A stretch of DNA of 64,000 nt. It comes from a virus. Both the position numbers and the translations under genes were made by a program. This document shows, piece after piece, positions 41,598 to 50,008 of this stretch; within the stretch, counting starts at the first letter, position 1; every line of letters begins with the position of its first letter. The stretch is from the IMG/VR virus record IMGVR_UViG_3300031111_000007, positions 64,001-128,000 of that record. One strand, written 5' to 3'. The notes under the pieces were generated by a model. That model worked only from the letters and a program-made list of their open reading frames with translations. It made no database searches and was not told the origin of the DNA.

Positions 41598-41954
41598 TTA
41601 TTTTTCTTTTTTCTTTCTTGATCCTTTTCGCCATTCTGTTGTTCCTTTTGCACGATCAACTATACTTGCACAAAAACCACCTGCTTTTTCTCTATCCCAT
41701 CCTTTCTTACTTTCCATTCTGGTAATACAAGCATTCATAAAACCATGTTGTTTTGGATCAGCACCAATTGTCTTACCAAACTTCTCAGTAGATTTCTTAG
41801 TCCATCCTGCTGCTTTAATTGCCATTTCACTTAGTTCATCATCATTAAGATATTCTAATGTATCCCTTAAAAGATTCTCTATCTCAAGTTTATCAAGAAT
41901 ATCTAACTCTGGTTTCTTAGGAACATTTAAATATTTATCGGTTGTCTCACTCAT
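41598..41954 (-). CDS. Leader-type protein with 'HGFMNACI...FCASIVDRAKGTTEWRK' domain
   Basis: 118 residues from MSETTDKYLNVPKKPELD, because a GGAG site and the upstream stop lie just before; the longer frame's extra N-terminus is inside the upstream gene. The C-terminal domain (HGFMNACITRMESKKGWDREKAGGFCASIVDRAKGTTEWRKG) is a small conserved unit in many phage proteins. Shares the DKYL leader phrase. Confidence 0.65.
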   Translation of the reverse strand: MSETTDKYLNVPKKPELDILDKLEIENLLRDTLEYLNDDELSEMAIKAAGWTKKSTEKFGKTIGADPKQHGFMNACITRMESKKGWDREKAGGFCASIVDRAKGTTEWRKGSRKKKEK

Positions 41955-42342
41955 CATCATTCTCCATCTGAGTATCATCGATATCCATGTCAGTCTTAGG
42001 AACATAGGCACCTAATAGAGTATCAAACTTCAAATCGGGTCTTCCTAAGTTCTCTTTAGCTTTATCATCATTTTTATCGATTACTTTTTCTTTAGTTTCT
42101 AAAGCATCTATAAGATTAAATTCTCTACCCCATACTCTTGTTTGACCAGAACCAACAACAGCGGCAGCAACAATAGATTCATTTGTATCAGGAACACAAG
42201 TTTTCCTTTTCTTATCATACACCATACCATCAGGACATTCACCCCCAATAACATCAATATTACCCTTAGTATTATTAGTGGTTACATCAGCAGCAACCGT
42301 AGTATCGACAATTAACTTATCTATTTTACCAACCAAATCCAT
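41947..42342 (-). CDS. Leader-type hypothetical protein with small Cys domain
   Basis: 131 residues. MDLVGKIDKLIVDTT is leader-like. Around 33-52 GGECPDGMVYDKKRKTCVPD is a short CxPDxxxYdxxxxxCvp unit typical of a small Cys-paired domain. The rest is charged, ending DDTQMENDDE. One-base overlaps on either side. Function unknown. Confidence 0.6.
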   Translation of the reverse strand: MDLVGKIDKLIVDTTVAADVTTNNTKGNIDVIGGECPDGMVYDKKRKTCVPDTNESIVAAAVVGSGQTRVWGREFNLIDALETKEKVIDKNDDKAKENLGRPDLKFDTLLGAYVPKTDMDIDDTQMENDDE

Positions 42343-42827
42343 TATTCCTCCTTTGGGTCTTCAAGCATAATAGAGAATCTTGATTTCTTCTTCTCTTTTA
42401 TGATTCTTTCTTCTTTATCCTTTATTTCTTTTTTCTTTTCTTTCTTCTCATCTACTTCTTTAACTTTAGAAACCTTAATGACATTATCAGCTTCTTCTAA
42501 GAAACCCTTGATATCTGTCATTTCAGCTTTTACTTCCAAAGGAATTTCAAGATTTACAGTATCTTTCCAAGGAGTGAATAATTTACCCTTCGCAACAACA
42601 TCCAATCTAACTTCGGCTGTCTTTGTTCTTCTTAATTTACTCTCTTTGACATATTCTTTAAGTGGTGGAATCTTCACTTGAATTTTCTTGCCATCAAGTT
42701 TAGCTGGAAACCCATACTCTATATCATCTATGGTAATTCTCACCTTACCTGAAAGATCATTGACATCCCCACCTTCAATAACAGCATTGAATTCAAGCAT
42801 TTTTGCTTCATTTATCTTCAAATCCAT
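42342..42827 (-). CDS. Beta-rich protein, paralogue of 35702-36082
   Basis: 161 residues. MDLKINEAKMLEF has I-N-E at 5-7. The beta domain (GKVRITIDDIEYGFPAKLDGKKIQVKIPPL, AEVRLDVVAKGKLFTPWKDTVNLEIPLEV) matches 35702-36082 in strand order and in the FTPW phrase; a Lys/Glu tail follows. First gene after a TATAAATA promoter, GGGAGAG ribosome site. Probably core or virion protein. Confidence 0.65.
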   Translation of the reverse strand: MDLKINEAKMLEFNAVIEGGDVNDLSGKVRITIDDIEYGFPAKLDGKKIQVKIPPLKEYVKESKLRRTKTAEVRLDVVAKGKLFTPWKDTVNLEIPLEVKAEMTDIKGFLEEADNVIKVSKVKEVDEKKEKKKEIKDKEERIIKEKKKSRFSIMLEDPKEE

Positions 42828-42861
42828 AATGCTCTCCCTTAAAATATAAATTACTCATATA

Positions 42862-42869
42862 TATTTATA
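42862..42869 (-). promoter_or_regulatory. Late promoter (TATAAATA), 42827-41016 operon
   Basis: Minus strand TATAAATATATATGAG, 34 bases before the gene start, in the gap between the sugar cluster and the late operon. Confidence 0.7.
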
Positions 42870-42883
42870 TTTTTAAAACTTTT

Positions 42884-43822
42884 TTATCCCATTGCCCACC
42901 ACTTTTTAAGTAACTCTTGTTTCTTCTCAGGGTCTTTCTCATCGTGGTATTTCTTAGCCATATTTACCTTTGCAGTCATATACCGATTGTCAATATATTT
43001 TGGATTAGGTGGTATTTTCTTTCTTCGATGTGCATTATTCCACTCACCATGTATATGTCTAAAACCTAATATATCATACCACGTTCCCCCCGGTTCAGCT
43101 ACTTGTGTATTCACAGGATTTTTTGGTACTTTCTTCAGTTTCAATCCTAATTGTTTAATAGCAATAGCAAATCTTGATTCTGTATTACCCATTCTTTCGG
43201 CATACTTCTCATATGTATCAATACCAATAAGATAATCTCTGAAGTGTTTCATTACTGCTTGTATAGCTTCTGTTTTAGCTATAAAGGAAGTAGTATTAAA
43301 TAGCTCTCGACCACCATTATGTTCATACCCACAACCCATTATATCAGCATCACCTAGCATTTCCATGATCTGAGGAAACCCTTCAGGCTTTTCAAGAACA
43401 CAGTCACCATTGGAACAGAAGATGTATTTGAATGACCCCATTGTATGTAATCCAAAATACAAACACCAAAAATAAGGATATAAAACACCACCCCATGTTT
43501 GATGATGTGGAATGAGAAAAGTATCTGCCATATCATATACATCACGTTTAGGTAAACATTGTTCATATGTTATCGCTTTATTCTTTGGATCAAAATAATT
43601 ATCATATACTACTGTTGTCCAAAATCCCAACTGTTTATGTGTAGCCAATGACGCTTTTAGAAATGGTCTATTACCCGGATGAGAAGTAAGGACAACCCCA
43701 ACATCCTTAAATACTTTCATAGCCCATTCATCATTAGCCATCATATCTTTTACAATTTGTTTATAATGCTTTTTTTCTGGTCCGGGTTTTAAACTCTTAA
43801 CCCATTCTCTTGTTACTGTCAT
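42884..43822 (-). CDS. GT-A-like glycosyltransferase
   Basis: 312 residues. GVVLTSHPGNRPFLKASLATHKQLGFWTTVVYDNYFDP (Rossmann-like start), CSNGDCVLEKPEGFPQI (about 140-155; GDC in place of DxD) and C-terminal HIHGEWNNAHRRKK. Shares the NGDC-x3-KPEG motif with 45200-46258, so the two are paralogues. Last gene of the sugar cluster. Acceptor unknown. Confidence 0.6.
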   Translation of the reverse strand: MTVTREWVKSLKPGPEKKHYKQIVKDMMANDEWAMKVFKDVGVVLTSHPGNRPFLKASLATHKQLGFWTTVVYDNYFDPKNKAITYEQCLPKRDVYDMADTFLIPHHQTWGGVLYPYFWCLYFGLHTMGSFKYIFCSNGDCVLEKPEGFPQIMEMLGDADIMGCGYEHNGGRELFNTTSFIAKTEAIQAVMKHFRDYLIGIDTYEKYAERMGNTESRFAIAIKQLGLKLKKVPKNPVNTQVAEPGGTWYDILGFRHIHGEWNNAHRRKKIPPNPKYIDNRYMTAKVNMAKKYHDEKDPEKKQELLKKWWAMG

Positions 43823-43983
43823 ATAACTTCAATCTCCCATTTTTTCTTCTCACAATATTTTCTTATCCACCATAAAGTTCTACCCTTCATCCACTTAATA
43901 ATGGGTGCAGGGTAGACTACTTTACTATCTTTAATTTCAGCACCAGCACAAAAATGTGGTGCTGTTATTCTTATCATTCTCAT
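43819..43983 (-). CDS. 54-aa conserved-type phage protein
   Basis: MRMIRITAPHFCAGAEIKDS is the N-terminus; the body continues VVYPAPIIKWMKGRTLWWIRKYC and ends with a basic tail. The 'TAPHFCAG' start with a single Cys and His is a recurring small-protein type in large phages. Both ends overlap neighbours by 3-4 bases (ATGA-type), strong evidence for a translated gene. Confidence 0.65.
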   Translation of the reverse strand: MRMIRITAPHFCAGAEIKDSKVVYPAPIIKWMKGRTLWWIRKYCEKKKWEIEVI

Positions 43984-44234
43984 AGTTGAATTCTTTCTTT
44001 TTTATCTTGAGCTTCTATCATCTTCTGTTTTTTATTTTCTTCTATAATCGCTTTTCTCCTAGCTTCATCTTTTTCCAGTAAATTTTTCAAAGTATATACA
44101 ATAGTATAATTATCTCTTTCCCTTACCCATTTTGCGTGAGGGGTAGGATCATTACCAAGATAAACTCTTTCATTACAAATTCCCATTACAGGAATCATCA
44201 TAACAATAATTATTGCAATAATTAATTTTTTCAT
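43980..44234 (-). CDS. Exported or membrane-anchored small protein
   Basis: 84 residues. MKKLIIAIIIVMMIPVMGICNERV is a signal sequence or membrane anchor with Cys at about 20; the lipobox (MGIC) is not canonical. The remainder is a charged helix (LKNLLEKDEARRKAIIEENKKQKMIEAQDKKERI). A spanin-like or periplasmic role is possible but not supported by motif. Overlaps the protease gene by 4 bases. Confidence 0.6.
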   Translation of the reverse strand: MKKLIIAIIIVMMIPVMGICNERVYLGNDPTPHAKWVRERDNYTIVYTLKNLLEKDEARRKAIIEENKKQKMIEAQDKKERIQL

Positions 44235-45199
44235 ATCAATTCATCCTTTGCTCTTTCATTTAATATCTTCTTTGTAACAGAAAGGTCTTTAGCTACCCAA
44301 GCATCCCACATAAAATCATTGATATATTTATATGGAAGTAAACCATAACCTTTATTACCCCATTCTTTACCCCAACTATTTTTGAATTTAATAACCTTAT
44401 TAACATCATCATATCCAACAGCACAAATCGCATGACCACCATAAAACCAATCTGGATTAGCAGGATATGGAATATAACCATTACCACCAACATAAAAAAT
44501 TTCCTCAAAACAAGCAATACCAATTACCGTAGGACCATTATTAGCCAGTGAGGATTTTAATGAATTCAAATCTTCACATCTATAATAAGAATCAATTAAA
44601 CCCCATTTAGCGATCATCTTTGCCCATGATTCAGGTTTTCCTTTATAACTTTCATTATAAGGATATGCTTTTTCACATGGAACACCAATTTTTTGAAGTA
44701 CTTTCATGGCAAATTTAATACTGGTTCCTTCATCATCCGGCCATGGATCGATTTCTTTGGCTTTATAATAAATCCATTGTTCGGATAAATCATATTCATC
44801 TTCTTCTCTTATATATGATTTACCAGCAGCAATTTCTTTCATATATTCCTGTTGTTCTTGCCATTCCTTCATCGCAGCAGTAGCAAAACCAACACATGAC
44901 CCCAACTCACCCTGATCTTTCACATGACTCATCTCTGTTGTCCAATCAATTTTCGCTGGTAGTCCATAAAGACTAGAAGATAATTTATAATCTCTATTAT
45001 CCACTTCATCTTTAATGAGATTTAATTTAATAGTATCCAATAAAGTTTTTTCTACTTGAACAGATGGAAGTCTATCTTTATTCACTACTACCTTTTTTTC
45101 TACTACTGGTTTTTTCTCCCCTGATTTCAACTCATTTATTTGTTTATCTGTCATTCCGGGTTTTAAACCGGGAATTTTTTTTATTTCAATATTATTCAT
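44231..45199 (-). CDS. Papain-like (C1) cysteine protease
   Basis: 322 residues. Catalytic set complete: Gln96 and Cys102 in DQGELGSCVGFA, His256 in YGGHAICAVGYD, Asn274 in FKNSWGKEW. A 70-residue N-terminal extension (PGLKPGMTDKQINELKSGE) could act as a pro-peptide or adaptor; no signal peptide. C1 peptidases are unusual in phages. It lies between two glycosyltransferases in the sugar cluster. Substrate unknown: host protein, or a precursor protein of the virion. Confidence 0.88.
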   Translation of the reverse strand: MNNIEIKKIPGLKPGMTDKQINELKSGEKKPVVEKKVVVNKDRLPSVQVEKTLLDTIKLNLIKDEVDNRDYKLSSSLYGLPAKIDWTTEMSHVKDQGELGSCVGFATAAMKEWQEQQEYMKEIAAGKSYIREEDEYDLSEQWIYYKAKEIDPWPDDEGTSIKFAMKVLQKIGVPCEKAYPYNESYKGKPESWAKMIAKWGLIDSYYRCEDLNSLKSSLANNGPTVIGIACFEEIFYVGGNGYIPYPANPDWFYGGHAICAVGYDDVNKVIKFKNSWGKEWGNKGYGLLPYKYINDFMWDAWVAKDLSVTKKILNERAKDELI

Positions 45200-46258
45200 T
45201 CATCCTCCATTATCTATTACTTTTTTCCACTTCTTTTCATATTCCTCATCTTTGAGCACAAATGAATTATATTTCCACCGATTAAAATCTCCTGTTCTTT
45301 CTGAAGTTGGTCCTAATTCTTTTCGTTTAGAATCATCTTCCAATACTTCATCACCATAATATTCAATTGGATAATACCTACGGTTCCAATAACTATCTTC
45401 TCCTTGATCATAATACATATATAACCATCGTCTATCATTTAATAGATAATAATTCAATAATGTATTTCTCTCATGTTGATTAAGATATTTACCACCTTGT
45501 CTAAGATCAAAATACTTTGATGGTACAGGTTCAAGATGCTCTTGACATGCTGCCTTATGTTCACCACCCAAATTACGATAACCCACCACTTCTTTAAATG
45601 TTGAATCCTGATGATATGAACTATAATGATCCACTCTACCACCATAAAAATGCTTCTTTGGATATAATGGTTGTTTCTCAACAGGTATATTCACAAAAGT
45701 ATCATACTGTTTCATAAAATCCCTGAGTAAAACTTCTGGTGAATATGACTCTGGAATATTTTTATTTAAAGCATCTTTTATTTCTTCAACAAAAGTTATA
45801 AAACATGCTCTACTCCAAACCATATTACAGGTATGTATAAGATTATTATCACAAGACGCACTCAATATATCATATATTCCCAATCTGTCTATCAGTCCAT
45901 TGATACCCTCTGGTTTATCCCAAATACAATCACCATTTCCTAATATCACATTTCTCACATTCTGAAATGATTCAACTATACCAGCAGCATAAACTATATC
46001 CCATAACCACCCGTTTCTCTTTTCTGCACCATATGTCTTGTGTTTCCATACCCAAGCATCAGGAATATCTAAAATATCACTAGGTGGAGTCTCAGTATGT
46101 CTATCATATGAACATATAACATACTTACCAGTTTCTTTATACTGTCTAAGTACATGCTTCAAAAACATCAAATGACCATCATATGTTGGTACGATGATAA
46201 CCGTATCCGTTTCGCCAATAGGATTATTGCTTATAAAATCTTTACTAGTAACAACCAT
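45200..46258 (-). CDS. GT-A-like glycosyltransferase
   Basis: 352 residues. Starts ETDTVIIVPTYDGHLMFLKHVLRQYKE, a GT2-like opening; NVILGNGDCIWDKPEGINGL at about 118-137 is the shared NGDC-x3-KPEG motif. The C-terminal half is Tyr-rich (NYYLLNDRRWLYMYYDQG). Paralogue of 42884-43822. Overlaps the methyltransferase gene by 14 bases. Confidence 0.6.
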   Translation of the reverse strand: MVVTSKDFISNNPIGETDTVIIVPTYDGHLMFLKHVLRQYKETGKYVICSYDRHTETPPSDILDIPDAWVWKHKTYGAEKRNGWLWDIVYAAGIVESFQNVRNVILGNGDCIWDKPEGINGLIDRLGIYDILSASCDNNLIHTCNMVWSRACFITFVEEIKDALNKNIPESYSPEVLLRDFMKQYDTFVNIPVEKQPLYPKKHFYGGRVDHYSSYHQDSTFKEVVGYRNLGGEHKAACQEHLEPVPSKYFDLRQGGKYLNQHERNTLLNYYLLNDRRWLYMYYDQGEDSYWNRRYYPIEYYGDEVLEDDSKRKELGPTSERTGDFNRWKYNSFVLKDEEYEKKWKKVIDNGG

Positions 46259-46853
46259 CGTCTATCCTCACCATAGTTAAACCAACACCAAATGCGGTAT
46301 TCTCTTTAAAGGTAAAACTAAGAATACCAGAATGTTCCTCTATTTCTTTTCTCAGTTTATATACAGTTCCACATTTATTTTCTGTTGTCCATGATTTATC
46401 AGGTGGACAAGTATCATGTAAAAATATATAACCACCCTTTTCCATGTTCTTTATGGTATTATAATAGTCTTTACTCACTTGTTCATATGTATGATCACCA
46501 TCAATAAAAGCCAATGATAATTTAATATTTCCTTTTTCAAGATATTCTTTTTCAAAAAACTCATCTGATGTCATATTAAATATTTTGGAGTTTTCACCAA
46601 AATACCCATTGGTGTTTTTCATGTTCTCAACACCACTTCTGGAATATTCTACATGATAACAAAAACGATTATATTTTTCTGCAAGATGAGAAAAGTAAAT
46701 AGATGATTCACCACAACCAATCTCAAGTATATTTCCTTTACGAAATGTCAAAACATAATCACAAAGTACTCCTAACAAACCCCATCTTGTCCAATCATGT
46801 TTTCCTGATACTACTTCTTTATATAAATTCTTTAATGCTGGATGTTCGGCCAT
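46245..46853 (-). CDS. Class I SAM-dependent methyltransferase
   Basis: 202 residues from MAEHPALKNLY, where the ATG overlaps the upstream stop (TGATG) and GGGGG is in the right place. Motif I NILEIGCGESSIYFS, then YHVEYSRSG, LAFIDGDHTYEQV (motif for Methyltransf_24 family) and GGYIFLHDTCPP. Probably methylates a sugar or small molecule in this cluster. Confidence 0.82.
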   Translation of the reverse strand: MAEHPALKNLYKEVVSGKHDWTRWGLLGVLCDYVLTFRKGNILEIGCGESSIYFSHLAEKYNRFCYHVEYSRSGVENMKNTNGYFGENSKIFNMTSDEFFEKEYLEKGNIKLSLAFIDGDHTYEQVSKDYYNTIKNMEKGGYIFLHDTCPPDKSWTTENKCGTVYKLRKEIEEHSGILSFTFKENTAFGVGLTMVRIDDGCY

Positions 46854-47959
46854 CACCAACCCCCTTTTATTGACTCCACAATATAAGAACGATCCTCTGG
46901 TGTCAACCACCACCCAACAGGGATGCAGATCATTTTATCGATGATGGATTCTAAACCGGGAAGTTCTCGCTTATATTTATAAAAACAAGTATGCTTATCA
47001 TTTCTTTCATGGACTCTTGATACAGAAATACCCTTACTTCCCATCATATGAGTAAATTCAGAACGTCTATCAACCAACATTGAAAAAAGCCAATAAGATG
47101 ATTGTCTATCTTTGGCTACTTGTGGAAGCTCAATACCACTAACATCAGCAAGTTCTTTTTCATAATAAGCAGCATTATTAGATGCTGCATTTATATTTTC
47201 TTGAGCTAATTCCATATTTTCCATTCCAATAGTAGCACATACATCATTCATATGAAATTTATAACCAAATTCAGAAATATCATCCTCACATCTAAAATCA
47301 GTTCTTGGTGATTCTCTATCGATACCATACCATCTGAGAAGTTTTCCACGTTTATAATCATCCTCATAACCACAACACAAAGCACCACCATCAATAGAAG
47401 TTAAATGTTTAATCGCCTGAAAACTGAACATGGTATAATCAGAAAAAGAACAATCACCTATTGGATGATGTTGATATACACTTCCATATGCATGAGCAGC
47501 ATCTTCAATAACAGGAATACCAGTATCACATGATAGCTTATGTATTTCTTCCATATCACAAGGATACCCACCCCAATGTACAACTATAATAGCCTTTGTC
47601 TTATCAGTAATACATCGAACAATAGAAGATGGATCAATGTTTAAATCCCTTTTCACATCAGCCCATACTATATCAGCACCCATACCAAGGATCGGCATAT
47701 TAGTAGCTGTACATGTCAATGGAGTAGTAATAACCTCATCACCCGGACCTACATTACAAAGTCTTAATGCCAATGATAAACCATGTGTACCAGAAGATAA
47801 AGTTAAAACTTTCTGATTCGCAAATACATAAGAAAGTTCTTCTTCAAATTTCTTAACAGCCGGTCCCTGTCCAATCCATCCAGAATGAATTACTCTCAAT
47901 AATTCTGAATTTACTTCTGGTGACATAGCTACACGAAACATTGGGATATTTCTTTTCAT
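46853..47959 (-). CDS. DegT/DnrJ/EryC1/StrS aminotransferase
   Basis: 368 residues. PLP site: IEDAAHAYGS (D153) and FSFQAIKHLTSIDGGAL with Lys184; TLSSGTHGLSLAL at about 54-66 holds the cofactor phosphate. These enzymes aminate keto-sugar nucleotides. With the 4,6-dehydratase-like gene two positions upstream it would give an amino-deoxy sugar nucleotide. Confidence 0.92.
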   Translation of the reverse strand: MKRNIPMFRVAMSPEVNSELLRVIHSGWIGQGPAVKKFEEELSYVFANQKVLTLSSGTHGLSLALRLCNVGPGDEVITTPLTCTATNMPILGMGADIVWADVKRDLNIDPSSIVRCITDKTKAIIVVHWGGYPCDMEEIHKLSCDTGIPVIEDAAHAYGSVYQHHPIGDCSFSDYTMFSFQAIKHLTSIDGGALCCGYEDDYKRGKLLRWYGIDRESPRTDFRCEDDISEFGYKFHMNDVCATIGMENMELAQENINAASNNAAYYEKELADVSGIELPQVAKDRQSSYWLFSMLVDRRSEFTHMMGSKGISVSRVHERNDKHTCFYKYKRELPGLESIIDKMICIPVGWWLTPEDRSYIVESIKGGW

Positions 47960-47968
47960 ATCTTCTCC

Positions 47969-48148
47969 TTAATCAAATGATTCTTGAACAGCATAAGTCA
48001 TTGCAAAAAAACCAACCACATACGCTACAATCAAAACCCAAAACAAAACACTATGACCATAAAATTCTGCACCCTTTACCCATTCAATCCCAAATGGTGC
48101 AGCAGCAAATAAAGTAGTCAACTGAAACGAATTAAACCATTTTAACAT
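47969..48148 (-). CDS. 59-aa membrane protein
   Basis: Starts MLKWFNSFQLTTLFAAAPFG (AGGAG at 7 bases; a longer frame has none) and has one or two hydrophobic stretches, the clear one being VLFWVLIVAYVVGFFAMTYA (about 33-52). Single small membrane protein within the sugar cluster; function unknown. Confidence 0.6.
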   Translation of the reverse strand: MLKWFNSFQLTTLFAAAPFGIEWVKGAEFYGHSVLFWVLIVAYVVGFFAMTYAVQESFD

Positions 48149-48150
48149 AA

Positions 48151-49134
48151 TTATTCTCCTAACCATTTTCTATTTCTTAACGTCCATTGAACAACTGATT
48201 TAATAGTTTCATCAATTGTCATTGGAGTTTCCCAACCAATCTTTCTCATCTTCTCACCATCCAAAGAATACCTAAGATCATGTCCGGGTCTACTGGAATG
48301 AAAATCAACAATCTCATATTTCAATTCCTTACCCATAGCATCAGCAATTCTTTGAGCCAGTTCAAGATTACTCAATTCCTTTTCACCCACTATATTATAT
48401 TTCTCTCTCTGTTCAAAATTGTTCAATAAGAAATGACTTGCGTTAGCCACATTTCTCGCATGAATATAAAATCGTGATCCAGCTTTCTGTTTATCAGGTG
48501 TACCATGAATTGTCACAGTCTCACCCTTTTCGATCTTTCTAATGCAAATAGGAATGAACTTCTCAGGATGTTGCCTCTCACCAAAGATGTTCATACAATG
48601 AGTGATGTATCCCGGCAACTTATAAGTGTTCATATATGCTAATACAAGTTCTTCCCCCCCTGCCTTTGTAGCAGAATAGGGATTAGTCGAATTGTATCTA
48701 TCCCATTCTTTATAATCAACCCCTTCAGGTGCAGGACCAAATACCTCATCAGTTGAGAAGTAAACAAATGCCTTTAGATTAGGACATTTTCTCGCAAACT
48801 CAAGCATATTGAACGTACCAACCACATTGGAATATACAAATGGTTTCGGATCAGCAATCGAATTATCAACGTGAGTCTCAGCACCCATATGTAGAATGTA
48901 ATCTACATCTCTACACTCTTGAATAACACCTTCAGAAATCTCTCTTGTAAAGTCTACTGCATAAAAATGAACTCTCTTATCATCAAATGCATTTATATCT
49001 CTCACTCTATCAAGCCCACTTGCAGCATATGTCAGTTTATCAAAAGTAATGATATCCCAATCAGTCTGCTTGAGAAAATGCTCGACAAAGTGGTGGCCCA
49101 CAAATCCTGCTCCACCTGTAATCAATAGTTTCAT
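48151..49134 (-). CDS. NAD-dependent nucleotide-sugar epimerase/dehydratase (RmlB-like)
   Basis: 327 residues from ATG at 49134 with AGGAGG just before; an upstream in-frame extension carries no site. ITGGAGFVGHHFVEHF gives the GxxGxxG cofactor loop, AETHVDNSI and YFSTDEVFG are SDR sugar-dehydratase motifs, and PYSATKAGGE has the catalytic Tyr-x3-Lys. Closest in style to dTDP-glucose 4,6-dehydratase. Confidence 0.9.
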   Translation of the reverse strand: MKLLITGGAGFVGHHFVEHFLKQTDWDIITFDKLTYAASGLDRVRDINAFDDKRVHFYAVDFTREISEGVIQECRDVDYILHMGAETHVDNSIADPKPFVYSNVVGTFNMLEFARKCPNLKAFVYFSTDEVFGPAPEGVDYKEWDRYNSTNPYSATKAGGEELVLAYMNTYKLPGYITHCMNIFGERQHPEKFIPICIRKIEKGETVTIHGTPDKQKAGSRFYIHARNVANASHFLLNNFEQREKYNIVGEKELSNLELAQRIADAMGKELKYEIVDFHSSRPGHDLRYSLDGEKMRKIGWETPMTIDETIKSVVQWTLRNRKWLGE

Positions 49135-49142
49135 ACTTCCTC

Positions 49143-49631
49143 CTATACAGTAACAAAATACTTCTGCAACATAAACACCGCTTCTTCTACACTCGCACAC
49201 CATACATTAACTGCTTCCTGAACAAATGGATGCTGACATAGATAACTATCTAAATCATCTGCAAATCCAATTACTGTCTTTTCAGGATGAGTAAAATACC
49301 ATGCCAGTTCAAAGAATGAACCAAGCAATGGTTTATCAGGATCATATTGATTCATATTAACCAATGCAATATCAGATTCTAATACAAAACTATAATCCTT
49401 ATGTGGTAAAATATCGATACCTGTACTTCTCGTTTTTAATGTAACAGCATATTCTTTTTCTTCTGCTAACTTCTTATTAAACGCATTAGCACAAGGATTG
49501 ATAAAACCAATTTGATCTTCCAACCACAACCCTGTCATTTGTTCAATTACATATTCTCTCCAATCATAGGTGATAGGAAACTTAGGTGAGATTTGACCCA
49601 CCAGATAACACAATTTTTTTCTTCCGTTCAT
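49143..49631 (-). CDS. Nucleoside 2-deoxyribosyltransferase-like protein
   Basis: 162 residues. CYLVGQISPKFPITYDWREYV start, and ESDIALVNMNQYDPDKPLLGSFFELAWYFTHPEKTVIGF in the middle, match the DRTase/NDT-like fold (D..lvn...., G...E.g.A). The family exchanges bases on deoxynucleosides or cleaves nucleotides. Overlaps the nucleotidyltransferase gene by 4 bases. Confidence 0.7.
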   Translation of the reverse strand: MNGRKKLCYLVGQISPKFPITYDWREYVIEQMTGLWLEDQIGFINPCANAFNKKLAEEKEYAVTLKTRSTGIDILPHKDYSFVLESDIALVNMNQYDPDKPLLGSFFELAWYFTHPEKTVIGFADDLDSYLCQHPFVQEAVNVWCASVEEAVFMLQKYFVTV

Positions 49632-50008
49632 AATTTCTCCTTTATTTTTGTAGTTGAATGTCCACTATGAGGAACTAAAAATACTTCCGCTAAATCATTA
49701 CCAACCACATCTTCATATTTGTAATCACTACCTTTTACTATCACATCTGGTTTTATTCTCTTAATCAATTCATATGGTGTATCTTCATCAAAAACCAAAA
49801 TATCATCTATATATCGTATCGCATTAAGAACAAAAATTCTATCATGTTCTTTGTTTATAGGTCTTCCTTCACCCTTCAATCTTCTCGCAGATTTATCACT
49901 ATTAAGACCCACAACAAGACGATCACCTTGAGATTTAGCCCATATGAATAATCTAATATGACCAGCATGAATTATATCGAACACGCCATTAGTGAAGATA
50001 GTTTTCAT
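49628..50008 (-). CDS. HldE C-terminal-like nucleotidyltransferase (ADP-heptose synthase type)
   Basis: 126 residues from the ATG preceded by GGGAGG; a longer frame has no site. Close match to the C-terminal domain of bacterial HldE: FTNGVFDIIHAGHIRLFIWAKSQGDRLVVGLNSDKSARRLKGEGRPIN (HxGH catalytic signature), VFDEDTPYELIKRIKPDVIVKGSDYK, and HSTTKIKEKL. Adenylylates heptose-1-phosphate in that pathway; here encoded apart from the kinase, overlapping it by 20 bases. Confidence 0.9.
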   Translation of the reverse strand: MKTIFTNGVFDIIHAGHIRLFIWAKSQGDRLVVGLNSDKSARRLKGEGRPINKEHDRIFVLNAIRYIDDILVFDEDTPYELIKRIKPDVIVKGSDYKYEDVVGNDLAEVFLVPHSGHSTTKIKEKL

